Positions 1 to 8,907 of a stretch of DNA of 64,000 nucleotides are shown piece after piece. The notes beneath the pieces were generated by a model, which was not told the DNA's origin, did not search any database, and saw only the letters and a list, made by a program, of their open reading frames with translations. The stretch comes from Bacillota bacterium (lineage in GTDB: Bacteria; Bacillota; Clostridia; Acetivibrionales; DTU013): contig JAEYON010000068.1 of assembly GCA_023411645.1 (NCBI GenBank), positions 1 through 64,000 on the forward strand. The letters run 5' to 3'. A program made the position numbers and the translations under genes. Positions within the stretch are counted from its first letter, which is position 1. Every line of letters begins with the position of its first letter.

Positions 1-16
1 ATATAATATATAATAT

Positions 17-28
17 ATCATATATGAT
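17..28. promoter_or_regulatory. Candidate operator palindrome upstream of the TRAP/molybdoenzyme operon
   Basis: A perfect 12-bp palindrome (ATCATATATGAT) sits in a very AT-rich stretch at the window edge, about 155 bp before the first gene. The operon carries its own GntR/FadR-type regulator, and such dimers bind short palindromes, so an operator role is possible. In AT-rich DNA a palindrome of this size can arise by chance. The rest of 1-182 shows no gene; an AGGAG at 175-180 region serves the following start. Confidence 0.2.
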
Positions 29-182
29 TCTAATTAAATATTCAATTTTCTTTTTTAGGCGCAGGAGGTGGTGCCCTGACTGATAAAAACGCTTCACATT
101 AATATTATGGCGCCATTGATAAAGGGATGGCAGGTAGAATCTGTAGTTCCTAGACGAAAAAGGCACCAATAAGGAGATTAGT

Positions 183-959
183 ATGTTGGAAGATTATCAA
201 CTGATAGACCTAAGCGTGACAATAACAAATGATGCGATAAGTGAAGTCAGACCTTCAAAAATCAAATGGATCACCCATGAAACAGATGAGGGGAAGGCTC
301 TGTTTGTGAACAAGCTTAAATGTGATCCCGAGGTTATGCCTTCAGGAGGTCATGGTAATGCAGTTGAGATTGTGACTGCGGGAACGCACACAGGTACGCA
401 CATGGATGCACCATGGCACTATGCACCAACAAGTGAAGGCAAGCCTTCAAAGACAATCGAAGAGATCCCTCTTGAATGGTGCTTCCACGACGGAGTTGTT
501 CTGGACTTCAGGAAATTCCCAGACGGACATGTTATATCAGTGGATGAAATAAAAGCCGAGCTGAATCGAATAAGCTACACAATCAAGCCCTATGATATCG
601 TGTTTATTATGACCGGCTGTGACAAGAAAATAGATTCTATTGAATATTTTGAACAGCCGGGTATGGGGCGCGAAGGTGTACTATGGCTGGCTGAGCAAGG
701 TGTAAAGATCATGGGGATTGATGCATGGGGCTTCGATACTTCTTTCGATGCCATGAGGAGGGAATATGAAAAAACAGGTGATGGATCTGCTCTCTGGCAG
801 GCCCATTTTGCTGGTAAGGAGAAGGAGTACTGTCATATTGAAAAATTGGCAAATCTTGACCTGCTGCCGCCTCATGGCTTTAAAGTCATATGTTTCCCGG
901 TAAAAATTGAGCGAGCCAGTGCAGGCTGGGCCAGGGTTGTTGCAATGGTAAAAAAATGA
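183..959 (+). CDS. Cyclase-family metal-dependent hydrolase (kynurenine formamidase-like)
   Basis: A 258-residue cytoplasmic protein of the cyclase family (PF04199), which includes bacterial kynurenine formamidase and related metal-dependent amide, ester or lactone hydrolases. The family signature HTGTHMDAPWH is present, giving putative metal ligands His69, His73 and Asp75 with His79 close by. The length is typical of the family and there is no signal peptide. It starts at ATG 183 after AAGGAG. It is the first gene of an operon with a TAXI-TRAP transporter and a molybdoenzyme, so it probably opens a ring or hydrolyses an amide or ester in the imported substrate. The substrate cannot be read from the sequence; tryptophan breakdown is not suggested by the neighbours. 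Confidence 0.85.
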   Translation: MLEDYQLIDLSVTITNDAISEVRPSKIKWITHETDEGKALFVNKLKCDPEVMPSGGHGNAVEIVTAGTHTGTHMDAPWHYAPTSEGKPSKTIEEIPLEWCFHDGVVLDFRKFPDGHVISVDEIKAELNRISYTIKPYDIVFIMTGCDKKIDSIEYFEQPGMGREGVLWLAEQGVKIMGIDAWGFDTSFDAMRREYEKTGDGSALWQAHFAGKEKEYCHIEKLANLDLLPPHGFKVICFPVKIERASAGWARVVAMVKK

Positions 960-987
960 CCCTGTTTTTTATGTAATTTTTACAATG

Positions 988-1007
988 ATAGTTTGTTTAT
1001 AAACTAT
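988..1007. promoter_or_regulatory. Inverted repeat between cyclase gene and TAXI gene
   Basis: ATAGTTT, six bases, then AAACTAT: a perfect 7-bp inverted repeat in the 75-bp gap before the binding-protein gene. It could be a GntR operator or a weak RNA hairpin. There is no U-run after it, so it is not a terminator. Confidence 0.3.
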
Positions 1008-1034
1008 AACTAAAAAATTAAAAGGAGAAAGAAA

Positions 1035-2108
1035 ATGAAACGAATTATTTCTGTATTGCTTATTGCTCTGTTGGTAGTATCATTCACAGCATGCGGTCAA
1101 AGCAACAATCCGGCAACACCGGATGAAACAACTGCGGCGGGGACTACTGCGGCGGAACCGGTTACAACCGCTGATGAAGGAACGGCAGAAGAATCAGACC
1201 CTGCAACTGCGACTATTGACCTTTCAAAAGTTGAAAACCAGCAGCTGACTATAGGCACGGCCAGCGCAGGCGGCGCTTTCTACGTTGTTGGAACAGGTGT
1301 TGCTGAGGTTATCTCAAAGTATGTTCCGCAACTCAATGTTGCGGCCGAAATTACAGGCGGCAGCGTTCAAAATCCGATACTTGTCGGCACCGGCGAGTCT
1401 GACATTGGCATATCTAACGCCGACCATGTTCTTCATGCAATAAACGGTGTTGGTTCATACGAACAGAAGTTTGAGCTTTCGGCTATAGGCTCTCTCCATT
1501 CCTCCATTTTGCATATTGTTACTTTAGAAAAAACCGGAATAAAAACCGTAAACGATCTTAAAGGTAAAAAAGTTGCGGTTGGTCCTGCTGGCGGCGGCTC
1601 CATTCCGATGATCGAAGCAGTTTTAAAGGTATACGGTATGACCCTTGATGATGTTAATGCTTCATATCTTAGCTATGACGACGGCATATCACAGCTGAAG
1701 GACGGCCAGGTGGACTGTGCACTGGTTGGTGCAGGATATCCTGCTTCTGCAGTAATGTCACTGGCGGCTACAGATAAAGTGGTCATGGTTCCGTTGACTG
1801 ATGACGACATGAACAAGATCAATGCAGACAATCCGTACTATTCCAAGGAGGTTGTTTCAAAAGATATATACAACACCAATGAGGATATTATTGTATTGTG
1901 TGTAAGAAATCTTCTTTATTGCAGCCCAGAACTGTCAAACGAGACGGTTTATGCGATAGCGCAGGCTGTATATGGCAATTTGGACGAATTAAAATCGTAT
2001 CATAACGCACTAAGTGCTGTAACGCTGGAAACTGTTGTTGATACAAGCAGTGCTCCTCTACATCCGGGTGCTGAGATGTATTTCAAGGATGCTGGATTAC
2101 TAAAGTAA
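1035..2108 (+). CDS. TAXI-family TRAP transporter solute-binding lipoprotein
   Basis: A 357-residue extracytoplasmic binding protein of the TAXI (TRAP-associated extracytoplasmic immunogenic) family. The N-terminus is a lipoprotein signal ending in a lipobox with Cys20 (SFTAC), followed by a Thr/Ala/Glu-rich linker to about residue 65. The folded domain opens with the family-like IGTASAGGAFYVVGTG and later has a second ligand-lobe motif VAVGPAGGGS. It would capture the substrate outside the membrane and deliver it to the fused permease encoded next. TAXI systems are known or suspected to take up carboxylates and amino-acid-like anions, but the ligand here is unknown. ATG 1035 follows AAAGGAGA. 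A long hairpin separates it from the permease gene. Confidence 0.92.
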   Translation: MKRIISVLLIALLVVSFTACGQSNNPATPDETTAAGTTAAEPVTTADEGTAEESDPATATIDLSKVENQQLTIGTASAGGAFYVVGTGVAEVISKYVPQLNVAAEITGGSVQNPILVGTGESDIGISNADHVLHAINGVGSYEQKFELSAIGSLHSSILHIVTLEKTGIKTVNDLKGKKVAVGPAGGGSIPMIEAVLKVYGMTLDDVNASYLSYDDGISQLKDGQVDCALVGAGYPASAVMSLAATDKVVMVPLTDDDMNKINADNPYYSKEVVSKDIYNTNEDIIVLCVRNLLYCSPELSNETVYAIAQAVYGNLDELKSYHNALSAVTLETVVDTSSAPLHPGAEMYFKDAGLLK

Positions 2109-2120
2109 TGGACGTATGGT

Positions 2121-2156
2121 TTAGGCATACCACTGCACAGACAGTGGTATGCCTAA
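2121..2156 (+). other. Perfect 15-bp intercistronic hairpin after the TAXI gene
   Basis: TTAGGCATACCACTG at 2121-2135 pairs without mismatch with 2142-2156 across a 6-nt loop. No U-run follows, so a simple intrinsic terminator is unlikely. The position between a binding-protein gene and its permease fits an mRNA-stabilising or attenuating hairpin that keeps binding protein in excess over permease. Confidence 0.75.
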
Positions 2157-2186
2157 GTAAGTTATCTTAATAAAGGATGTGAAATA

Positions 2187-4136
2187 ATGGCCCTCTTCAA
2201 AAAGAAGAACAATGTAGTGGTTGATGAAATACTCGAGGAAGATACCAAAAAAGCCAGAGTGCTTCCAAAGCAACTGGATAAGATTATTACAATCGCATTG
2301 ATAATTTTAGGCTTATATCAGATCTATGTGGGCTTTTTTGGCTATAAAAGCGCAATGAACCTGAGAGGTGCACATTGGCTGATTATTTCAATGTCACTGT
2401 TTTTGATTTATCCCGCAAGGAAGAAATCGCTGGAAAAAGTCACTGTGATTGATTGGATATGGGTAGCTGCCGCATTTTCTTGCAGTGGTTATATACTGGT
2501 GAACTGGCTGAGAATCGCTCAGAATGCAGGAATGACGACAACTACCGATGTGATATTCGGAGTAATCGCCGTACTGGTTGTGCTTGAAGGAGCCAGAAGG
2601 TCTGTTGGACCGGTGTTGGCAGCGGTGGCTGCGATATTTCTTGCCTATGCGATGTTCGGACATCTGATACCGGGTGTCTTGGGTCATCGTCAATATACGA
2701 TGCAAAGGATTTTTTCATTCCTTTATACCGGAACGGAAGGAATTTATGGAACAGCAATAGATGTCTCTGCAAAATATGTCGCATTATTTGTTTTATTTGG
2801 AGCGATGCTGGAGAAATTTGGCGGAGGAGAATTGTTTGTTGATATAGCTTTTTCGCTGACGGGCAAAAGACGCGGCGGCCCCGCCAAGGCAGCAGTCGTA
2901 AGCAGCGCCCTCATGGGAACCATGTCCGGCTCGGCGGTGGCCAATGTTGTTACAACCGGTGCATTTACAATTCCTTTGATGAAAAAGAACGGATACAAGC
3001 CGAGGATAGCAGGAGCAGTAGAAGCAGTTGCCTCAACCGGCGGTCAGATTATGCCTCCTGTTATGGGAGCGGCGGCATTCCTGATGGCCGAAATGACAGG
3101 AATGTCTTATGGCAGTATCTGTATAGCAGCAATACTTCCTGCAATTCTCTATTTTATCGCAGTATTCTTCATGGTTGATATGGAAGCCAAAAAGGAAGAC
3201 ATTCCAATAATGACGGATCAGGAAGTCAAACCGTTGGGACAGATTCTCAAAAAGCGCGGTTTCCTGCTTTTGCCTTTATTACTCCTGATCGTTATGATTG
3301 TAAAAGGTTATAGTGCAATACTGGCGGCAGCTTATTCAATTGCTGCGATTGTGTTGATCGACCTGATATTTGGTTCCGACAGAAAAGCAATTCCGAAGAA
3401 GTTCGTTGATGCTATAGCAAAAGGCATGAAAAGCCTGCTTACTGTTGCAGCGGCATGTGCCTGCGCAGGTATAATCGTTGGAGTTATCTCTTTGACCGGA
3501 GTAGGTGCAAAATTCTCAAGTATGATGCTCTCTGTAGCCGGAGGTAATGTATTGATAGCACTTATTATGACAATGCTGGCGTCACTGATTCTTGGTTGCG
3601 GTCTTCCGACAACAGCTGCATACATGGTGCTTGCAACGCTGGCTGTGCCTGCGCTGCAGCAGATAGGAGTATCGTTAATGGCAGCTCATCTGTTTGTATT
3701 CTATTTCGGCTCCATTTCCACGATAACACCGCCTGTCGCATTATCAGCATATGCAGGAGCGGCGCTGGCCGGAGCGAATCCAAACAAAGTAGGCTATACA
3801 GCATTCAGATTTGGAATTGTAGCCTTCATTGTCCCCTTTATGTTCGTGTTTGACAAGGCTTTGCTTCTGGATGGAACCATTCCTGTTATTATCAGAGTAA
3901 TTATCACCAGCTTGATTGGGGTATATCTTATAGCAGCAGCTGTACAAGGTTATTTCAGAAGTAAAATAAACTGGATTGAACGGGCCATTGCTTTTGCAGG
4001 TGGACTGATGCTGGTATACCCATCTGTTCCTACAGATATATTGGGAGTTGCTTGCCTTGCCGGATTGTTCCTTTCTTCCTTTATCCGGAACAAGAAGGCT
4101 TCGGATGTTAACGGTAAAATAAAAAGCCAAACCTGA
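2187..4136 (+). CDS. TRAP transporter permease, fused DctQ-DctM type
   Basis: A 649-residue integral membrane protein of the fused 4TM/12TM TRAP permease family that accompanies TAXI binding proteins. The first ~170 residues hold a DctQ-like small-subunit region, and residues ~180-560 the DctM-like transport unit with Gly/Ala/Ser-rich helices such as MGTMSGSAVANVVTTG and LGCGLPTTAAYMV. It would drive sodium- or proton-coupled uptake of the ligand bound by the preceding lipoprotein. The N-terminus is Lys-rich and cytoplasmic. ATG 2187 follows AAAGGATG. The length matches the fused family, with no sign of a frameshift. Confidence 0.93.
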   Translation: MALFKKKNNVVVDEILEEDTKKARVLPKQLDKIITIALIILGLYQIYVGFFGYKSAMNLRGAHWLIISMSLFLIYPARKKSLEKVTVIDWIWVAAAFSCSGYILVNWLRIAQNAGMTTTTDVIFGVIAVLVVLEGARRSVGPVLAAVAAIFLAYAMFGHLIPGVLGHRQYTMQRIFSFLYTGTEGIYGTAIDVSAKYVALFVLFGAMLEKFGGGELFVDIAFSLTGKRRGGPAKAAVVSSALMGTMSGSAVANVVTTGAFTIPLMKKNGYKPRIAGAVEAVASTGGQIMPPVMGAAAFLMAEMTGMSYGSICIAAILPAILYFIAVFFMVDMEAKKEDIPIMTDQEVKPLGQILKKRGFLLLPLLLLIVMIVKGYSAILAAAYSIAAIVLIDLIFGSDRKAIPKKFVDAIAKGMKSLLTVAAACACAGIIVGVISLTGVGAKFSSMMLSVAGGNVLIALIMTMLASLILGCGLPTTAAYMVLATLAVPALQQIGVSLMAAHLFVFYFGSISTITPPVALSAYAGAALAGANPNKVGYTAFRFGIVAFIVPFMFVFDKALLLDGTIPVIIRVIITSLIGVYLIAAAVQGYFRSKINWIERAIAFAGGLMLVYPSVPTDILGVACLAGLFLSSFIRNKKASDVNGKIKSQT

Positions 4137-4188
4137 CAAAGCATTGAGTGAGAGTTTGTAAATATGTTTACAACGGAGGGTACTCAGC

Positions 4189-6465
4189 GTGGAGCAAAAG
4201 AAGATAAAATTTGCCAGAGAGTTGATTGGAAGCAAATTTGACGAAAAAGTCAGCGAAAAGGTTATAGAGAGTATATTAAACGGGACGCATAAACTAAAGG
4301 AGCCTGAGAAACCATCGGCCTGCGTTAAAGACAGAAAGATACCTGACAATGAGCTGATAGTACCCTCTGTTTGTTTTTCCTGTAATTCTACATGTGAAGT
4401 ACTGATATACAAAGATAAAAATACGGGACGGATTCTTAGGGTGGAGGGTGACCCCGATTCACCGCAGACAAAAGGGATGCTCTGTTCCAAAGGATTGGCG
4501 GCCAGTGAGCTGGTATACAATCCGAGGCGTCTTCAGAAGCCGCTGAAGAGGGTTGGAAAACGCGGCGAGGGAAAATGGGAGGAGATTTCCTGGGAAGAAG
4601 CGCTGGATATTACGGCAGAAAAATTGAAGGAGCATAAGGAAAAATACGGGCCTCAGAGTCTCGCATTACTGGAAGGTACAAGGCGGGGCTGGAGCAGGGT
4701 TTACACGAGGCTGGTGAACCTGTTCCATGCTCCAAACCATGGTGCAGCAGGCTGGGCGCAGTGCCTCTGGCCAAGACTGATAGACTGCAATCTGACCTAT
4801 GGGGGAGCCCAGTATGGTGAAACCTTTGATTTTCCCAATACACACTGTATACTGGCATGGGGGGTCAATCCGCCAACGTGTTGGGGTGTACGGGCAGCAG
4901 ATATTATGGATGCCAGGCAGCGAGGGGCGGCGCTGATTGTTATAGACCCTTACTTTTCTGAAACTGCTGCAAAAGCGGATATATGGCTTCAGATAAGGCC
5001 CGATACAGATATGGCGCTTGCGCTGGCGTTCCTGCATGTGGTGGTATCGGAGAACTTGATTGATAAAGAATTTATTGATGAATGGACTTATGGCTTTAAC
5101 GAGATTAAGACCCATGTGAAAAAATACACCCCGGAATGGGCGGCCGGCATCACAGGAGTATCAGCCGATGATATTAAAAAAGCTGCCATAGTGTATGCGA
5201 AGGCAGAAGCAGCATGTGTCATCAGGGGCTTGGCATTGGATCAGGTGCATGACAGTGTGCAGGTTTGCAGAGCTACGTCAATCCTGGCCGCAATTACAGG
5301 AAATATAGGAAAAAAGGGCGGTAACATAGTTACTTCCTCAAGAGGGGACATCAATCAAAACACCCATGATTTTATACACTCCAAGGATATTCCGGAGGAA
5401 ATCATAAAATTGAGAATTGGTTACGAACAATACCCTCTCTTGACCCAGGAATTGTCTCCTGTACCTTCTGCCCACATGCCATCGCTATGGGAAACAGTTC
5501 TGACCGGTGAACCTTATCCTATAAAATGTGCCATGATATTTGGCAGCAATGCACTACTTAGCTATACTAATGCCCGAAAGGTGGAGGAGGCAATATCCAA
5601 GCTTGATTTTCTGGCGGTCTGCGATCTGTTTCTGACACCTACCGGTGAGCAGGCAGATATAGTATTTCCAGCATCCTCCTGGTTGGAGAGGAATAATGTA
5701 ATTTCCTCGTTCCAATCCAGCAACTCATATACTTTGATTGAGCAAAAGGCTGAAACCATAGGAGAATCAAGGCATGATGTCGATATCATCATCGAGCTGG
5801 CGAAAAGGCTTGGCTTGGAAGAGCACTTCTGGGAAAATTCCGACAGGTATTATGACTACCTGTTATCCCCAACGGGCTACACATTTGACGAAGCAGCAAA
5901 GATGAGGAGGCTTTACAAACCAATTACTTATCGCGCTTATGAAAAGAACGGATTTAAAACACCAACAGGAAAGCTGGAGCTATACTCCATATTAGCCGAA
6001 CGCAACCATTGCGACCCTGTTCCACAGTATACGCCTTCCTTCCAAAGCTATGACAGCACACCCGAGCTGGCAGAAAGGTATCCGCTCATTTTAACTACCG
6101 GCCGTCACGAGTCTGCGTTCAGGCATAGCGAGAACCGTTATCAGTCGCGCTTGCTGGAGCTGGCGCCAAAGGCGTATTTGTATATAAACCCGCAGACAGC
6201 GAAAAAGCTGGACATTAAGGACGGGGCAAGAGTAAAGGTTGAATCAACTGCCGGATGGGCTTACGCATTCGCCGTTTATACCGAGGGCCTCAGAGAAGAT
6301 GTCGTACAGGGTACTGCAGGTTGGCCGGGTGATTACAATATCAACAAGACCGTACCATGGGGTAAGTATGCACAGGGTGTAGGCACCGTATGTGCCAGGG
6401 GATATCTGTGCAATGTTATGCCAGCAGATAAAACTGACATTTTAGGAGGAGACAAACATGCATAA
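4189..6465 (+). CDS. Molybdopterin (bis-MGD) oxidoreductase, catalytic subunit
   Basis: A 758-residue catalytic subunit of the DMSO-reductase superfamily. An N-terminal [4Fe-4S] site is formed by Cys62-x2-Cys65-x3-Cys69 and Cys99. Residues ~105-540 are the molybdopterin core, and residues ~620-750 the C-terminal dinucleotide-binding domain (LILTTGRHESAFRHSENR). Cys192 (WAQCLWPR) lies where the family usually has its metal ligand, so a cysteine-ligated Mo or W centre is inferred. There is no Tat signal, so it is cytoplasmic. It starts at GTG 4189 after GGAGGG. It overlaps the ferredoxin-subunit gene by 8 nt, which fits a two-subunit enzyme. The reaction is unknown: members of this family reduce, hydroxylate, hydrate or transhydroxylate very different substrates. 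Confidence 0.9.
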   Translation: MEQKKIKFARELIGSKFDEKVSEKVIESILNGTHKLKEPEKPSACVKDRKIPDNELIVPSVCFSCNSTCEVLIYKDKNTGRILRVEGDPDSPQTKGMLCSKGLAASELVYNPRRLQKPLKRVGKRGEGKWEEISWEEALDITAEKLKEHKEKYGPQSLALLEGTRRGWSRVYTRLVNLFHAPNHGAAGWAQCLWPRLIDCNLTYGGAQYGETFDFPNTHCILAWGVNPPTCWGVRAADIMDARQRGAALIVIDPYFSETAAKADIWLQIRPDTDMALALAFLHVVVSENLIDKEFIDEWTYGFNEIKTHVKKYTPEWAAGITGVSADDIKKAAIVYAKAEAACVIRGLALDQVHDSVQVCRATSILAAITGNIGKKGGNIVTSSRGDINQNTHDFIHSKDIPEEIIKLRIGYEQYPLLTQELSPVPSAHMPSLWETVLTGEPYPIKCAMIFGSNALLSYTNARKVEEAISKLDFLAVCDLFLTPTGEQADIVFPASSWLERNNVISSFQSSNSYTLIEQKAETIGESRHDVDIIIELAKRLGLEEHFWENSDRYYDYLLSPTGYTFDEAAKMRRLYKPITYRAYEKNGFKTPTGKLELYSILAERNHCDPVPQYTPSFQSYDSTPELAERYPLILTTGRHESAFRHSENRYQSRLLELAPKAYLYINPQTAKKLDIKDGARVKVESTAGWAYAFAVYTEGLREDVVQGTAGWPGDYNINKTVPWGKYAQGVGTVCARGYLCNVMPADKTDILGGDKHA

Positions 6466-7015
6466 TAATGGTAATATTTATATGGTTGTCGATATTGACA
6501 AATGTTGGGGCTGCAAGGCATGTCAGGTGGCTTGCAAGCAGGAACACAATCTGCCTGCAGGAAACGGTCATATTGATGTGGTCAAAATAGAGCAAAAAGA
6601 CGAAAAGGGCAATCTTCACTGCGATCATGTACCGGTTATGTGTCAGCACTGCGATTTTCCCGACTGCATGAATGTGTGCCCAACGGGTGCAATAGGCAGG
6701 AACGACGAACAATTGGTTTGTATTGATGCAAATCTGTGTATAGGATGTGGAGAATGCTCCAAAGCCTGCAAATATGGATGTATATTTATTGAAACGATCA
6801 ATGGAGAGCATAAGGCGCAAAAATGCGATTTGTGTCAGGAAAGAAGGCAAAGGGGTTTTAAGGCCAGTTGTGAACAGCATTGCCTTGGAAGGGTTTTTAC
6901 AACCTGTGATGAAGGTATGTTGCATCGGCTGACAATGGGTCGTTATTCATACCGGAATGGAAAAATAGTGTATGTGTCCAGTAAATTAGCCGATTTGGGG
7001 AGGGCGAATATATGA
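6458..7015 (+). CDS. Four-cluster ferredoxin-like electron-transfer subunit (DmsB/NrfC type)
   Basis: A 185-residue iron-sulfur protein with four cysteine groups arranged as in DmsB, NrfC and PhsB: CWGCKACQVAC, CQHCDFPDCMNVC, CIGCGECSKAC and CDLC followed by a distant CEQHC. These should hold four [4Fe-4S] clusters. It has no signal peptide or membrane segment, so with the preceding catalytic subunit it makes a soluble cytoplasmic dimer. No membrane-anchor subunit is encoded nearby, so electrons probably pass to or from a soluble carrier. ATG 6458 lies inside the end of the catalytic-subunit gene behind TAGGAGGAG, an arrangement typical of translational coupling. Confidence 0.92.
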   Translation: MHNNGNIYMVVDIDKCWGCKACQVACKQEHNLPAGNGHIDVVKIEQKDEKGNLHCDHVPVMCQHCDFPDCMNVCPTGAIGRNDEQLVCIDANLCIGCGECSKACKYGCIFIETINGEHKAQKCDLCQERRQRGFKASCEQHCLGRVFTTCDEGMLHRLTMGRYSYRNGKIVYVSSKLADLGRANI

Positions 7016-7650
7016 AGGAAATGAATAATATGGGGTACACAACCAAATCTAAGCTGATTTATGATGTGTTGAAGCAGCGAATAGAATCAGGTTTTTATCA
7101 TCAGGGTGAGAGTATTGTAATCTCACGTGTTGCTGATGAAATGGGAGCCTCTGCCATACCGATCAGAGAAGCGATGAAAAGGCTTGAAACGGAAGGGTAT
7201 CTGAAAATTATCCCGCATAAAGGCGCGGAGGTAACGATGTTCAACGTGAAGCAGATCACTGAGATTGTTGAGATGAGAGCTGTTCTGGAAGGCTTGGCTG
7301 CTGTTAAAGCGATCAAGTGTATCGGAGAAGGGGACATAAAAGAGCTAAACAGGCTAATAGAACTGATGGACGAAAGTATAGAAGCCAAGAATGTAGCAGA
7401 ATTCCGTAAATTGAATAAAGAATTTCATACAATCATCTACAAGGCATCCAGCGGTGAAAGATTGTGTGAGATGATCAATCAGTTATGGGAAATGAGTAGC
7501 TGGGCATACAAAAAAATGGTGGAAGGGCCTGACATAATGCGTAGGTCCAATAAGGAGCACCGTGAAATTGTCAGAATGCTTGTTGAGAAGAGTGAGGACA
7601 AAATTGAGCAGTTTGTCCGTGCCCATAAGCTAAAATTAAAGAGCATATAG
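7012..7650 (+). CDS. GntR-family (FadR/FCD) transcriptional regulator
   Basis: A 212-residue regulator. Residues ~10-75 form the GntR winged helix-turn-helix (SRVADEMGASAIPIREAMKR), and residues ~85-205 an all-helical FCD ligand-binding domain (EMRAVLEGLAAV). FCD regulators usually sense organic acids, so this one probably senses the substrate or an intermediate of the operon it sits in. It shares an ATGA overlap with the ferredoxin-subunit gene and is preceded by GGGAGGG, so ATG 7012 is well supported. ATG 7021 and 7030 are in-frame alternatives. Candidate operators are the palindromes near 17-28 and 988-1007. Confidence 0.9.
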   Translation: MKEMNNMGYTTKSKLIYDVLKQRIESGFYHQGESIVISRVADEMGASAIPIREAMKRLETEGYLKIIPHKGAEVTMFNVKQITEIVEMRAVLEGLAAVKAIKCIGEGDIKELNRLIELMDESIEAKNVAEFRKLNKEFHTIIYKASSGERLCEMINQLWEMSSWAYKKMVEGPDIMRRSNKEHREIVRMLVEKSEDKIEQFVRAHKLKLKSI

Positions 7651-7662
7651 GGGGATGAATCA

Positions 7663-8874
7663 ATGGAATCATTATGGAAAAACGATAATTGGTGGGTGAG
7701 CCCTTTCAACTATCACCAGGACGTACTAAAAATATCAACAATACCGGAGAATCTGCAATTTCATGATGTCACACTCAGGGACGGCGAGCAGACTCCGGGA
7801 GTTGTATTTCGTAAGGAAGAAAAGATAGAAATAGCAAGGAAACTTGACGAGGCGGGTGTCCACAGAATAGAAGCCGGTATGCCGGCAGTTTCAGAAGAGG
7901 ACCGTTTTGCAATAGAACAGATCCGAAAGCTTGATATGAAGGCACAGATTTATGCATTCGCAAGGCCGTTGGAATCAGATATCAACCTGTGCAGGGATTG
8001 CGGAGTACAGGGACTGATTATTGAGGTGCCAATCGGAAAACCGAAGCTGCAGTTCCAATTTAAATATGGAATTGAACAGGCTCTCGAAAACAGCCAGAAG
8101 GCTGTGGAATTCGCCAAGGCAGCCGGGCTAAAGGTAGTTCTGTTTCCTTATGATGCTACAAGGGCGCAAGCAGAAGATATAGAGTTTTACCTGAATGGTT
8201 TGACCGGCAGCTACAAACCGGATTCCATCGGTCTGGTGGATACGATGGGTTGTGCCACGCCTCAGGCAATTTCCTATATGGTCAAATGGTATAAAGAAAA
8301 GTTGAATATACCTGTGGAGATACATGTCCATAATGAATTCAATATGAGTGTTGCAGCATCTATTGCAGCATTACATGCAGGAGCAGAGGTAGTTCACTGC
8401 TGTATAAATGGGCTGGGCGAGCGGACCGGCAATACACCGCTGGAGGATATAGCTGCGGCCTTGCAGCTTCTCTACGGCTTCAACACCGGCATTGATATCG
8501 GTAAGATTGTAGACTTATGTCAGGATGTAGCGAGGATGTCCAATTATCCAATTGCAGCAAAGAAGTCGGTTACAGGCAGCGATATTTTTGTAAGGGAATC
8601 GGGGATTGGAGCAGATATGGTTACCTCAAAACCTCTTGCAATGTTTGCCGTAAATCCACCATTCTATAAACAAAAGGGTAGTCTGGTACTTGGAAAGAAA
8701 AGCGGGCTGCTTTCCATAGAAACAAAACTTGAAGAAATGGGTATTTCATTGGATAGGGAAATCAGAAAAAAAATCCTGGGAGAAGTTAAGAATTTTGGGA
8801 TTGAGCATAAAAGGCATCTTACACATGAGGAGTTTGTGGAAATCGTTGAAAGGGTAAGCAAGGAAGGACAGTAG
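7663..8874 (+). CDS. Homocitrate/isopropylmalate synthase-like (HMGL-like) enzyme
   Basis: A 403-residue TIM-barrel protein of the DRE-TIM metallolyase superfamily. The N-terminal strand carries VTLRDGEQTPG, with Arg39-Asp40 and Glu42 in the catalytic positions. The metal-binding HxH is His221-Val-His223 (IHVHNEF), followed by a typical GxGERTGNTPLE stretch. It most resembles NifV/homocitrate synthase and 2-isopropylmalate synthase without the C-terminal allosteric domain. Those enzymes condense acetyl-CoA with a 2-oxo acid; related lyases cleave such products. Its place in a substrate-inducible operon, not a leucine or lysine operon, argues for a catabolic or substrate-specific reaction. ATG 7663 follows GGGGGA. 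Confidence 0.85.
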   Translation: MESLWKNDNWWVSPFNYHQDVLKISTIPENLQFHDVTLRDGEQTPGVVFRKEEKIEIARKLDEAGVHRIEAGMPAVSEEDRFAIEQIRKLDMKAQIYAFARPLESDINLCRDCGVQGLIIEVPIGKPKLQFQFKYGIEQALENSQKAVEFAKAAGLKVVLFPYDATRAQAEDIEFYLNGLTGSYKPDSIGLVDTMGCATPQAISYMVKWYKEKLNIPVEIHVHNEFNMSVAASIAALHAGAEVVHCCINGLGERTGNTPLEDIAAALQLLYGFNTGIDIGKIVDLCQDVARMSNYPIAAKKSVTGSDIFVRESGIGADMVTSKPLAMFAVNPPFYKQKGSLVLGKKSGLLSIETKLEEMGISLDREIRKKILGEVKNFGIEHKRHLTHEEFVEIVERVSKEGQ

Positions 8875-8907
8875 GTCTGATAAAAGCAAAGGAGCAGGAG
8901 TGCTGTC

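Noticed and set aside
3744..4520. 258-codon minus-strand open frame
   Set aside because: It lies antisense to the TRAP permease and molybdoenzyme genes, has no ribosome binding site and encodes a low-complexity, Ser-rich sequence without family features.
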